Shown piece after piece: positions 1 to 8,290 of a DNA stretch of 60,306 nt. The notes beneath the pieces were generated by a model, which was not told the origin of the DNA, ran no database searches, and was given only the letters and a program-made list of their open reading frames with translations. The stretch's first letter is position 1. Each line of letters opens with the position of its first letter. The DNA comes from Scytonema sp. UIC 10036 (GTDB lineage Bacteria; Cyanobacteriota; Cyanobacteriia; Cyanobacteriales; Nostocaceae), in NCBI RefSeq assembly GCF_009725235.1, contig NZ_WJFC01000069.1, positions 1-60,306 of the forward strand, in the 5' to 3' direction. Position numbers and translations under genes: made by a program.

Positions 1-11
1 ACACCATAGTT

Positions 12-187
12 AGAGGATGTTTGAAAAGTCATGATTGATGTATTAAATATTTTTTACCCCACCCTAACCCTCCCCTTGTAAAGGGGAGGGAACCGAATTT
101 TTCTTGTTTCCCCCCAATACATCGGGGGGATTAAGGGGGGTAATAATGTGATTAAAAGCACAACAAACAACTTTTCAAACATCCTCT
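12..187. mobile_element. MITE-like element with 17-bp inverted ends
   Basis: The 17 bases at 12-28 (agaggatgtttgaaaag) are the exact reverse complement of 171-187. Between them lie G/C-run palindromes of a kind common in cyanobacterial intergenic DNA (cctccccttgtaaaggggagg near 69-91, and a gggggga/ccccc pair near 112-140). There is no transposase inside, and a short open frame across it is composed only of these runs. It is therefore a non-autonomous element of about 176 bp. I cannot name the parent insertion sequence. No clear target duplication is visible. Confidence 0.6.
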
Positions 188-782
188 TAAACAGACGTAC
201 TAATGACGGAGTATTTAGTGCCGACATGAGGGCGTTTAAGCCCCGTAACATTATTTTTTGTTAGGGATGCTTCAGCATATTCCTATTGCAGCTAAGTTTG
301 CCCTTAAGTTATCATTCTTAAAAAGAATACGGTTGGTGTTAAGGATTTTTGGTGAGTTTTGGTAGTGTGTAGAGACACTGTTATTTAGCCTATAACTTAG
401 ATTTCCCCAGCAGTACTAAGTTTAGCTTTAATATGTGTATCTTAACTGGTGAAAACAGGTTTGAAGATGAACAATATTCATTAGACTTCTCTCTTCTTTA
501 ATGCCACTATCAGAATCAAGAGCAAAGGTGAAAATTTATATTTTTTTCTCTTTTTACCTTTCACCTTTCTCTTATTCCTTAATTCCCTCTCCTCTCTTCT
601 TTGCTCTTTTAGGAGCATATTTCTGCTGAAAAAATGCTGTTTATTATATACTATACGTTTGGCGGATACGCTGAGCAACACAGACTGGGGATGAGATTGG
701 TAAATATACAATCCTTGTCCCTTGGCTACTAAACACTGTCGATTCAATACTTTTCAAGTTTTTTGTATCACAAGGTAATGAT
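188..782. other. Intergenic stretch, no gene seen
   Basis: No credible coding frame was found. It contains one copy of a short dispersed motif (reverse complement of ttaagggcaaacttagctgc, near 288-312) that recurs near 1768, 25290 and 43335. It also contains T/C-rich tracts around 530-610. The bases just before 783 (aaggtaatgat) could serve as a ribosome-binding region for the next gene. Confidence 0.4.
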
Positions 783-1295
783 ATGGAAAAATATATATGT
801 ATTGGCATTTTTTCCACTCAAACTGAGGCAGAAAATGCTGTACTGGAATTACATGAAGTAGGTTTAGATGTAAACAACTTATCGATTTTTAGTAAGGTTT
901 TCCAAACACGTGATTTTTTTAACTGGAAAAATATTGCCAAGAAAGGAGCAACAGAAATTGGGTGCTGGGGAACCGTTTTAGGTACAGTGTTAGGTACGAT
1001 CGCCGGGGCTGAATTCCTATTAATTCCTGCAATTGCTCCGATTATTGTTGCCGGACCAATTTTTGGTTTGCTTTTGGGAGCTGTAGAAGGTTTGGCTTTG
1101 GGAGTGGCTGTTGGTGCATCAGTAGGATGTTTAACAGGCGCACTGTTTGGGGAACTGGAAATTCCCATGTACGAAAACGAAATCATAGCAGGAAAATTTG
1201 CTTTGATGACGAAAGGAACGTTAAAAGAGCGAGAAAAGGCGTTACAAGTCCTTAAGGACGCTGGGCATAACATTTATGAAGTAGTGACTGTTTAA
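783..1295 (+). CDS. Glycine-zipper stress-type membrane protein (DUF1269 / general-stress-like)
   Basis: A 170-residue protein. Residues 1-50 form a small alpha/beta domain of the kind that opens 'general stress protein 17M' and DUF1269-like proteins (start MEKYICIGIFSTQTEAENAV). Residues about 62-125 are a long Gly/Ala-rich hydrophobic stretch with GxxxG spacing, probably two membrane-inserted helices. The last 45 residues return to an acidic soluble segment ending in a beta-strand-like EVVTV. Family members are membrane-associated stress proteins with no assigned reaction. The ATG at 783 follows an aaggt stretch 8-12 bases upstream. It stands alone, with the zinc-ribbon gene 31 bp downstream on the same strand. 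The family call rests on overall pattern, not on a search. Confidence 0.75.
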   Translation: MEKYICIGIFSTQTEAENAVLELHEVGLDVNNLSIFSKVFQTRDFFNWKNIAKKGATEIGCWGTVLGTVLGTIAGAEFLLIPAIAPIIVAGPIFGLLLGAVEGLALGVAVGASVGCLTGALFGELEIPMYENEIIAGKFALMTKGTLKEREKALQVLKDAGHNIYEVVTV

Positions 1296-1326
1296 GGCTA
1301 CTTATAATTTATGGAATAGGAAGGGA

Positions 1327-1596
1327 TTGCCAATGCATTGGGTAGCAACCACTTGGAGCGAGTCGTCGATTAAAGCTCGGAGCAGTCAGCCGTCAGAGGT
1401 TAGCTTTAAACTAGCTGTTCAGGTGAAAAATTGTCCCTGCTGTTCCCATCGACTGTTGCAGCATATTCGTAATAACCGTGTGTACTGGTTCTGCCGAAGT
1501 TGCTGGCAAGAAATGCCCTTGCCTTATCATCGCTCATATAATGAGGGGGCAGAAGATCGACAAACCTTTCCTTCGGGACACTCTGTGAACCCGTAG
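1327..1596 (+). CDS. Small zinc-ribbon protein (cyanobacterial conserved hypothetical)
   Basis: An 89-residue protein with a clear C-x2-C, 17-residue spacer, C-x2-C zinc-ribbon: CPCCSHRLLQHIRNNRVYWF followed by CRSCW at residues about 37-60. This 'LLRHIR..VYWFC..CWQEMP' block is a pattern I recognise as widespread in filamentous cyanobacteria, with no known function. The C-terminal dozen codons (from about 1560) run into a dispersed repeat (ccttcgggacactctg), so the natural stop may have been replaced by repeat sequence. The start is either the ATG at 1327 or the second Met at 1333. It may be cotranscribed with the gene at 783. Confidence 0.6.
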   Translation: MPMHWVATTWSESSIKARSSQPSEVSFKLAVQVKNCPCCSHRLLQHIRNNRVYWFCRSCWQEMPLPYHRSYNEGAEDRQTFPSGHSVNP

Positions 1597-2643
1597 CGTC
1601 TCCCGCCTTGATTGTTCAAGCTACCAAATATCGCACGACTCGACTTTGAGCTAAACTCGAGGGTGCTAACTGACACAAGATTAAGCCGGATAGTACTCTT
1701 ATTGTTACTGCCAAACACTCTGTTGTGCAACTAGATGCCAAGGACAAGAAGGTGGGAGTATGTCAATGCAGTTAAGTTTGTCCTTAAGTTATCCATCTTC
1801 AATAGACATAACTTTACATAAATGACAAACTTAGTAATAACAAACTTCAGTTCGTTAGGACAATTATGAAGACTATCACCTATAGTACACCTAAGTTTTA
1901 CTTTTCAAAAAGACTACCGGATTGTTGTATTGACTTTATATAATACGAACTCTTCGAGTATGGTTTTAGATTCTTATACCTCTATGTGAAAACTGCTATA
2001 ACTAAGTAAGTGGAATTACCTACAGTGTCTTCCGTGTTAGCCACCTCCCTGTAACCATTACTCCGCTCCAACTAAATTAAAAAATAAAAATCATTTTTAA
2101 TTCATGATTTTTATTTTGCTTGAAGGGAGCGATGTTGGTTTGGCAAGATCAATAAGGGGTTGAACAAACCTGTAATAAAGTTGTAGATTATAGCTGAGAA
2201 TATTTGCCACAGCCAAAGGTCGTTTAGAGAAAAAATTTTCACTATGTGCTATAGACTTGTTTTGCTTTAGATATGGAAAAAAATGTGAATATATGTATAG
2301 TTGAGAGTAAAAAGTTGTAAAGTTATAGTAGTATTAATTTCAGGCAGAAGAATAGATATACAATACTTAACCTAAAGGATTTATTGATGTTTCAAAAGCT
2401 ACATTATTCTGCTTAATTTCTAAAATGTCTTTTGTAGTTACATTAAATTAGTTGTAGACCAAGATATTCTGGAAAACAGTTTAACGAATCATAGAACAGG
2501 AAGTTATCCAAGTCCCTCTCATTTAGGCAGATTCATTAAATCATCTCTCAAAGGCTTGAAAACCGTGATAGAGCGAGCTATTAATTGACTACCCGCTGTA
2601 ATACTGTATTACACTCTTAGGACTACTTTAATAGAAAGGACAT
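1597..2643. other. Long AT-rich intergenic region with hairpin
   Basis: More than 1 kb without a credible gene. It contains a dispersed motif near 1768-1790 and an A/T-rich perfect inverted repeat: 14 bases at 2081-2094 (aaaataaaaatcat) pair with 2104-2117 across a 9-base loop. The hairpin lacks a G/C stem, so I do not call it a terminator. The rest shows no recognisable structure. Confidence 0.4.
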
Positions 2644-3048
2644 ATGAAGGTAGGGTGCATTATGTCTAGTTCTTCTACTTTGCCTGTCTATTCTCTCTTG
2701 CCATTGCAGATTGAGTCCGTTGTCCGACAGTTACTTCAAGAGAGTATGGCCGATCCCTGGGGGCATATCTCATTCGGTATTTACGACACAACCTGTGCCT
2801 TGCTTCTGCCGCCTGCCTTGCAACCAAAGGGTAATCTGGAATTTGTATTACACAATCAGAATGGTGATGGTAGTTGCGGCGATCCCAGTGTATATTGTAT
2901 TGGAGAGCATTCCATTTTTGCAAAAATACTCTACGGGCTAGAAGCCTGGGGCTACGCAAGCAAAGCCTACCTCTGTAGGCTTTTAGCTTATGTAGGTAGG
3001 CTAAGTTCGTGTAACCGCACCCTTCCAAGGTGTGAGTTGCGAAATTAG
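2644..3048 (+). pseudogene. Remnant of class II diterpene cyclase (N-terminal piece)
   Basis: The open frame encodes 134 residues. Residues about 25-85 resemble the N-terminal beta domain of bacterial class II diterpene cyclases (copalyl-diphosphate-synthase type): a DPWG stretch, then GIYDT, then an NQNGDGSCGDPSVY block corresponding to the usual NQ..DGSWG(D/G)P. These enzymes are normally about 500 residues and carry a DxDD acid motif much further on. Here homology stops near base 2930, and the remaining codons come from a dispersed palindrome (2935-3030). The Trp expected in DGSWG is Cys. I read it as a truncated remnant. It could have belonged to the biosynthetic cluster that starts 0.8 kb downstream. 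The assignment is by motif only. Confidence 0.5.
2948..3010. repeat. Dispersed cyanobacterial palindrome
   Basis: The sequence around gcctacctctgtaggc (2965-2980) pairs with ggtaggc near 2995 and is a short interspersed palindrome of the type scattered through filamentous cyanobacterial genomes. It supplies the last roughly 30 codons of the diterpene-cyclase remnant, so it probably marks the point where that gene was broken. Confidence 0.5.
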
Positions 3049-3231
3049 AATACTTCATTGTATTGTGCCGAATCTAGCTGCAACAGCAAGTCTCCTTTAG
3101 AAGACCAATTTTGTTCTCGCGCCAAGGATTTAACGCAACGTCTAACTTTTAGGATATTGGTTGAACTTTAAAGATTTGTTGGAGAATACCTATGGGTTAA
3201 CACTCCTGAGTAGTAATAAACGATCCGTATT

Positions 3232-3331
3232 AAGTACTTTCATGCTCTAGGACTAATGTCCCTTAAAAAAGTACTTTTGTGCTTTAGGACTAATGTCCCT
3301 TAAAAAAGTACTTTTGTGCTTTAGGACTTTA
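3232..3331. repeat. 37-bp direct tandem repeat, about 2.7 copies
   Basis: Units begin at 3232, 3269 and 3306 with aagtactttt (or aagtactttc) and contain ctaatgtcccttaaaa. The period is exactly 37 bp. Copies 1 and 2 differ at a few positions and copy 3 diverges after about 25 bases. There are no spacers between units, so this is not a CRISPR array. It lies in a 720-bp stretch without genes (3049-3772), in which the short open frames on both strands look spurious. Confidence 0.75.
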
Positions 3332-3772
3332 GAAATTATTTACCAAGAGTGCTTCTCTTGCGAGTTAAGTGCCTACTACAGATAAGTTTCACATTGCCTT
3401 TCAACGCAAAACATCATCCAGAGTAGTTTTACTTTGCATCTTGCTATGAACACATACCATACAGTTAACAAAACACGTTTCTTTTGGCTTAGCATACAGA
3501 AATCTTTGAGAATAACGCAGCCGCCTCCAGATATAAGGCGTTTGACGCGATTCAGCACAGCAGCTCATCTGCATATGCCATCAGTAGTGACATCTATATA
3601 TAATGCGTGTGATGTCAAGGGGGTTGATGGTAGGTTTCCTACTGCGATCGCTGCTATGTTGAACCACTCGCGAACGCCACTACAGTGTTCAATTGCCTTT
3701 CTAGCTGATACCCCATAACTAACACACAAGTAGGGCTGATTGTCAATCTACGTGCATTTACCTTTACCAATT

Positions 3773-5632
3773 ATGAGTTCTACAGATTATCCTATCAAGA
3801 CGAGTGCGACTAAAAAATTGGAACAAGACACCGTTGTTTCATTCGCACCAGATCGTGCTAAGCACCGAAAGTATTCATCTCACTCTTCCATTCCTCGTGC
3901 GGATGTCCATTTAAATCCCTCGTTGGATATCTTGCCTTCCCCTAGCAGCCAGCAATCTACCGCTATCTCGGTAGCTTCTGTAGTAGTCAAGATGCTGGAA
4001 GAGATGGGAGTGCAATACGCGTTTGGTGTTTCGGGAGGTGCGATCGCACCCCTCTGGCACGCACTACAACACAGTTCCATACGCGTACTGCACTTTCGTC
4101 ATGAAGCGGGTGCAGCTTTTGCAGCTACCGAGGCTTATTTTGCGAGCGATCGTCCAGTCGTCGTATTCACCACAGCAGGTCCGGGGATCACGAACGCGTT
4201 AACCGGTTTATTTGCTGCACGCTGGGAGGGCGCTAAGGTGATTTTTCTGTCGCCTTCCACCTCAGCACCGCAACGCGGACGGTGGGCTTTCCAAGAAACC
4301 AGCGCTTACACTATGCCCAGTGCCGGAATTTTTACCTCGGGAGATCTGTTTCATTACGCAACTACTCTTGAATGTAGTGATGAACTCCCAGAGGTCAAAA
4401 GACGGCTGGCGAAAGGCTTAGCCCAACTGGGTGGCTTTGTCGCATACTTGAATATCCCTACCAACATCCAAACAAGTTCAGTCGCGAAATCGTTGCCACG
4501 AGTGACTCTCTCTGTTGCTCCCCCAGCCGCCAGTGAAGAAACTATTTCAGAATGTGCGCGGTTGTTATCGGAAGGATCATTTGCTATTTGGGTTGGCTTT
4601 GGTGCGCGGAATGCAGCGGTGGAGATTCGCCAGCTTGCAGAGAAGACGGGGGCAGCAGTGATGTGTTCGCCGCGCGGCAAGGGCATTTTTCCCGAAGACC
4701 ATCCTCAATTTGTGGGGATCACAGGCTTTGCCGGACATAAGTCGGTTCTAAAGTATATGCAGGAACACCGTCCTTTACGCGTGCTGGTGTTGGGAACGCG
4801 CCTTGGTGAGTGGACTTCTTTCTGGAGTCCTACGATGGTTCCCTCACGAGGGTTCGTGCATATCGATATAGATCCAGAAGTTCCAGGAACTGCGTATCCA
4901 TCTACCAAGACGTTTGCTATTCAGTCCGACGCAGGAATGTTTGTGAAAGAGTTACTGAAGTATTTCCCGAAGCGTCAAAGACGGTCAAAAATCCAGTTTT
5001 TGCCGAGACCCTACCGTGTAGCAATCAATCCACGTGCGGATGGTTTGGTACGACCCGAGGTACTGATGAATGTAATGCAACGGCTAATAGTCGAGGGGAG
5101 TGATGCGGTAGTGATGGCTGAGGGGGGGAACTCGATGGCTTGGGGAATTCACCTATTGCGATTTGCTAAACCAAGCCGTTTTCGAGTCACAACCAGGTTC
5201 GCGTCTATGGGTCATTTCGTCACGGGTGTTGTAGGTGCCGCACTGGCACACAATGGTAAGGTAGTTGCTATCGTCGGAGATGGTGCCATGCTTATGAACA
5301 ATGAGGTAAGCACGGCTGTGAAATACCAGATTCCTGCCGTTTGGATTGTGCTCAATGACGGGCGCTATAATATGTGCGACCAGGGAACAAAGATGCAGGG
5401 GTTCAAGGACATGGATGTAGAGATTCCGCAGGCGGATTTCGTCAAGATTGCTTGTGGTATGGGAGCCGAAGGCATCCGTGTTGAAAGGGAGTCTGACATT
5501 CTAGCAGCGCTGGAGAAAGCAATGACCGCGACTGGTCCGTTCGTTGTTGACGTGGTCATTGACCCGACACGACCTGCACTGATTGGAGGTCGTATTGAAA
5601 GTCTGATTTCGCAAGGCGCTACAAATTCCTGA
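3773..5632 (+). CDS. ThDP-dependent acyloin/acetolactate-synthase-like enzyme
   Basis: About 619 residues from the ATG at 3773. An upstream TTG in frame at 3740 lacks a ribosome site. The first 65 residues are low-complexity. Then come the pyrimidine-binding domain (catalytic Glu111 in RHEAGAAFAA, followed by TTAGPGITNALTG), a central Rossmann-like domain (about 230-370) and the PP domain with the ThDP/Mg motif opening at Gly502-Asp503-Gly504 and closing near LNDGRYN. These residues are all present, so the enzyme should be active. The family decarboxylates 2-oxo acids and couples the product to another carbonyl. Its partner 13 bp downstream is a KASIII-like enzyme, the same pairing as in xenocyloin (XclA/XclB) pathways, and ScyA of scytonemin synthesis is another relative. 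This suggests an acyloin-type natural product rather than valine synthesis. The substrate is unknown. Confidence 0.85.
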   Translation: MSSTDYPIKTSATKKLEQDTVVSFAPDRAKHRKYSSHSSIPRADVHLNPSLDILPSPSSQQSTAISVASVVVKMLEEMGVQYAFGVSGGAIAPLWHALQHSSIRVLHFRHEAGAAFAATEAYFASDRPVVVFTTAGPGITNALTGLFAARWEGAKVIFLSPSTSAPQRGRWAFQETSAYTMPSAGIFTSGDLFHYATTLECSDELPEVKRRLAKGLAQLGGFVAYLNIPTNIQTSSVAKSLPRVTLSVAPPAASEETISECARLLSEGSFAIWVGFGARNAAVEIRQLAEKTGAAVMCSPRGKGIFPEDHPQFVGITGFAGHKSVLKYMQEHRPLRVLVLGTRLGEWTSFWSPTMVPSRGFVHIDIDPEVPGTAYPSTKTFAIQSDAGMFVKELLKYFPKRQRRSKIQFLPRPYRVAINPRADGLVRPEVLMNVMQRLIVEGSDAVVMAEGGNSMAWGIHLLRFAKPSRFRVTTRFASMGHFVTGVVGAALAHNGKVVAIVGDGAMLMNNEVSTAVKYQIPAVWIVLNDGRYNMCDQGTKMQGFKDMDVEIPQADFVKIACGMGAEGIRVERESDILAALEKAMTATGPFVVDVVIDPTRPALIGGRIESLISQGATNS

Positions 5633-5645
5633 GAGGAGGTTTTTT

Positions 5646-6788
5646 ATGGTGCATGACCCAGTCGGTATTCGCTCGCTCGCCGTGAGTTTTCCAAGCATCA
5701 AACGTACAAACGACTACTACAGAGAAAAATACCCGGAACTAGTTGCTCAAGCGGAGCAAAAAAGTTTGGCAAGGCTGTTTTCGCTCGCTGGCTCCGCCCC
5801 CATCAACGAGTTTGACCAAGAGATGGTACCCTATCTATCAGACCCATTTCGCGGCACCGTTGAACGATGTGTGCTCAGTCCGGACGAGTCATCGCTGATG
5901 CTGGAAGAGCGTGCGGCTCGTGATGCCCTCGACGCGGCAAAGCTTACTCCCGAAGAACTCGATCTCTTGCTCGTCGCCTCGATCTGGCCTGAACAAATTG
6001 GATTTGGCGATGCTGCCTTCCTGGCTCGTCAATTGGGTTTGCAGGGTGCTGCCTGGAATCTCGATGCAGCATGCGGGGTTACTCCGGTTGCGCTTCAAAC
6101 TGCTTGTGCCCTAGTACGCACGGGAGAGTACCGCAATGTGCTGGTGGTTATTTCGTGTAGTTACTCTCGCTTTTTCGATGAAGACGATACCCTCTCATGG
6201 TTTATGAGTGACGGTGCCGGAGCTTTTGTGGTCGGTTCACTCAAACCGAACCAGGGCATCCTCGGTACAAAGACCATTCATACTGCTACTCTATGTGACA
6301 TTTTTTTTGCTAAACTCACTCCAGATAAGCACGGCAATCCGCGAGTGCATATGCAGATGGGCAAAGGCGCAAACAAGGCGATTCGCGAAACGGCCGTGGA
6401 GCAACTGCGTACGTGCTGTGAGGGCGCTGTTGCCGCGGCCAATATAACTATTGAGCAAATCGACTTTTTTATTTTCAATACATCCACTGCTTGGGGGGCA
6501 AGCTTCTGCACGCACGTACTAGGCATTAACCAAGAACGTACAATCAACCTCTACCCTCAGTTTGCAAACATTGGACCAGTAATCACGGTAGGCAATCTAT
6601 ACTTTGCTGCTCAGTTAGGCAAAATTCACGAAAATGACCTGGTTCTCGTCTATGGCTTAGGTGCAGCTGGTGCTTCCTCTGCAAGTGTGATGCGTTGGGG
6701 TGATGTGGCGCTAGGTCCTGTTTTACATCTCAACGAACCTGAGGAGGCAGTGAAAAGTTCCTTAGACATCAGTTTCGCTCTTTGTTAA
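5646..6788 (+). CDS. KASIII (FabH)-like acyltransferase lacking the usual active-site His
   Basis: A 380-residue thiolase-fold protein preceded by a strong ribosome site (gaggaggt, 5633-5640) and starting 13 bp after the ThDP gene, so the two form an operon. The nucleophile Cys143 sits in LDAACGVTPVALQTA, as in FabH. The final Asn is Asn308 in FANIGPV. The HQAN motif, which supplies the decarboxylation His in FabH, is replaced by Asn278-Thr-Ser-Thr (IFNTSTAWG). Family knowledge: KASIII relatives in secondary metabolism (CerJ, XclB types) often transfer acyl groups without decarboxylative condensation. Inference: this one acylates the product of the ThDP enzyme rather than elongating fatty acids. 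It is not a housekeeping FabH. Confidence 0.85.
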   Translation: MVHDPVGIRSLAVSFPSIKRTNDYYREKYPELVAQAEQKSLARLFSLAGSAPINEFDQEMVPYLSDPFRGTVERCVLSPDESSLMLEERAARDALDAAKLTPEELDLLLVASIWPEQIGFGDAAFLARQLGLQGAAWNLDAACGVTPVALQTACALVRTGEYRNVLVVISCSYSRFFDEDDTLSWFMSDGAGAFVVGSLKPNQGILGTKTIHTATLCDIFFAKLTPDKHGNPRVHMQMGKGANKAIRETAVEQLRTCCEGAVAAANITIEQIDFFIFNTSTAWGASFCTHVLGINQERTINLYPQFANIGPVITVGNLYFAAQLGKIHENDLVLVYGLGAAGASSASVMRWGDVALGPVLHLNEPEEAVKSSLDISFALC

Positions 6789-6815
6789 GTAGATTTACCA
6801 AGATTTAAAACATAT

Positions 6816-7009
6816 CTAGAGCGCCGGTCCAGTAGAAGTGCTTGACGTAAAACGCAAAATATGGGGGTTATTAAAATCGGCGATTTTGGCGTTATGTTTT
6901 AATGTGATCGCTAAAAACCGAACCCAAATACTTAGTCCAAAATCAGCGTTTTTACACAATACACATAATACCGTTTTTGTCAATATATATTAGTGGACCG
7001 GCGCTCTAG
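6816..7009. mobile_element. MITE with 16-bp terminal inverted repeats, TA-flanked
   Basis: The ends ctagagcgccggtcca (6816-6831) and tggaccggcgctctag (6994-7009) are perfect inverted repeats. If the outermost c/g are excluded, each end is flanked by TA, as expected for a target duplication of the IS630/Tc1 type. The 194-bp body has no coding frame. It separates the KASIII gene from the SDR gene and may interrupt or re-promote the biosynthetic operon. Confidence 0.75.
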
Positions 7010-7080
7010 TAGTTGACTAAGACATTCCTACACACTCAGTTGTATGTACCCCAGACAAGTTTTTGTTCTAAGACGAAGTC

Positions 7081-7223
7081 CATTCGACAACTGCTACTCA
7101 TAAGCTAATCAGAGAATTAGCATTTTCAGTGCTCTTGCCAGTGCCTGTCCCCGAATCTTCCATTGTTTTAGGAGTGTTGGCGTTTGGTGCTTTAGGTGCA
7201 GTATCGCGAAGGAAACGCAAATA
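7081..7223 (+). pseudogene. PEP-CTERM protein tail (remnant)
   Basis: In one frame the bases from 7141 read VPVPESSIVLGVLAFGALG and then AVSRRKRK before a TAG at 7221. This is a textbook PEP-CTERM sorting signal: a PEP-like box (PES here), one hydrophobic helix and a basic end. No matching N-terminal protein precedes it, since the MITE lies 70 bp upstream. Such signals direct exported proteins for exosortase processing. Here only the tail survives, ending 45 bp before the SDR start. Confidence 0.65.
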
Positions 7224-7267
7224 GCTATCAGTTAGTGCAAAACAGAGAAATCAAAAGGAGCACACGC

Positions 7268-8020
7268 ATGATAAGTCAATTGTATGGGAAAGTCGCGCTG
7301 GTCACTGGGGCTTCATCAGGCATTGGTCGGGCGACAGCACTGGCGTTTGCACGCGCTGGAGCGAAGGTTGTGGCTGCTAGCCGTCGAAGCATCGAGGGGG
7401 AGGAAACTGTACGCCGCATACTAGAGGTAGGAGGTGAGGCTATTTTCGTCAAGACCGATATATCAAATACTGCTGAAGTCGAGACGCTGGTCAACAAAAC
7501 CGTAGATATTTATGGTCGTCTGGACTGCGCTTGTAACAACGCCGGGATCGGGGGGGTGTCTAGCTTAATCATCGATATGTCGGAAGAGGACTGGGACTGT
7601 CTAGTTGACGTAAATCTCAAAGGAACATGGCTTTGCCTCAAGTACGAACTCAGGGCGATGCTCAAACAGGGCTGCGGCGCGATCGTGAACATAGCTTCCG
7701 TCGCTGGTATTGTTGGTTTTGCGGGCTATGCTAGCTACTGTGCTACCAAAGGCGGAGTCATTGCCTTAACCCGAGCAGCAGCGATAGAGTATGCCAAGGA
7801 AGGCATCCGGATCAATGTTGTAAGTCCTGGTGCTATCGAGACCGATATGCTGGCTACTCACTCCGCAGATGTGCTAACTCAACTTACGGCAAAGCATCCC
7901 ATAGGACGCACCGGCAAGCCAGAGGAGGTGGCAAAAACTGTGGTGTGGTTGTGCTCGGATGCGGCTTCCTTCATCACGGGGCACAACATGATGATTGATG
8001 GAGGATATACCGCACACTAA
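7268..8020 (+). CDS. Short-chain dehydrogenase/reductase (classical SDR)
   Basis: A 250-residue protein starting at ATG 7268, preceded by aaaggagc. The in-frame extension back to 7196 overlaps the PEP-CTERM remnant and has no ribosome site. All classical SDR marks are present: TGASSGIG at 13-20 for the nucleotide, NNAG at 90-93, catalytic Ser144, Tyr157 and Lys161 (YCATK), and a C-terminal ITGHNMMIDGGYTAH. The family interconverts carbonyl and hydroxyl groups using NAD(P)(H). FabG-like enzymes are the closest pattern. From its position it probably reduces a ketone of the acyloin-type product made by the two upstream genes. Confidence 0.85.
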   Translation: MISQLYGKVALVTGASSGIGRATALAFARAGAKVVAASRRSIEGEETVRRILEVGGEAIFVKTDISNTAEVETLVNKTVDIYGRLDCACNNAGIGGVSSLIIDMSEEDWDCLVDVNLKGTWLCLKYELRAMLKQGCGAIVNIASVAGIVGFAGYASYCATKGGVIALTRAAAIEYAKEGIRINVVSPGAIETDMLATHSADVLTQLTAKHPIGRTGKPEEVAKTVVWLCSDAASFITGHNMMIDGGYTAH

Positions 8021-8290
8021 GACAGGTGAGATGGAAGTGCGAGTGACGAGTTTTGTATAATCTCACTTGCTTTAAAAATATCTGTTTTGCCAAAAATTAA
8101 GTTGCGGCATAAATTATATCACATTCTAAGCTTATTGCAAATTTTGGAACATGGACAAACAACATGGATTGTGTTGAATGATTGCTGGCAATTTGATATG
8201 GGAGGTCTTATGCAAAAACTCAAACTTAGCATATTTCACTAAACGAATTGCAGCCAAATGGTTACAGTAACCCTGATAAGGAGAAGTTGG

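Noticed and set aside
54..251. 65-codon frame across the first MITE
   Set aside because: It is made from the G/C-run palindromes of the MITE, a common spurious annotation in cyanobacteria.
818..1273. Minus-strand open frame opposite the stress protein
   Set aside because: It is antisense to a well-supported gene and shows low-complexity Ala/Pro/Lys composition.
2675..3058. Minus-strand frame opposite the diterpene-cyclase remnant
   Set aside because: The plus-strand frame matches a family, while this one is composed of shadow and palindrome sequence.
3232..3331. CRISPR array
   Set aside because: The 37-bp repeats are directly adjacent with no spacers, and no cas genes are present.
3376..3718. 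Short frames on both strands before the ThDP gene
   Set aside because: No ribosome site, no family resemblance and mutual overlap.
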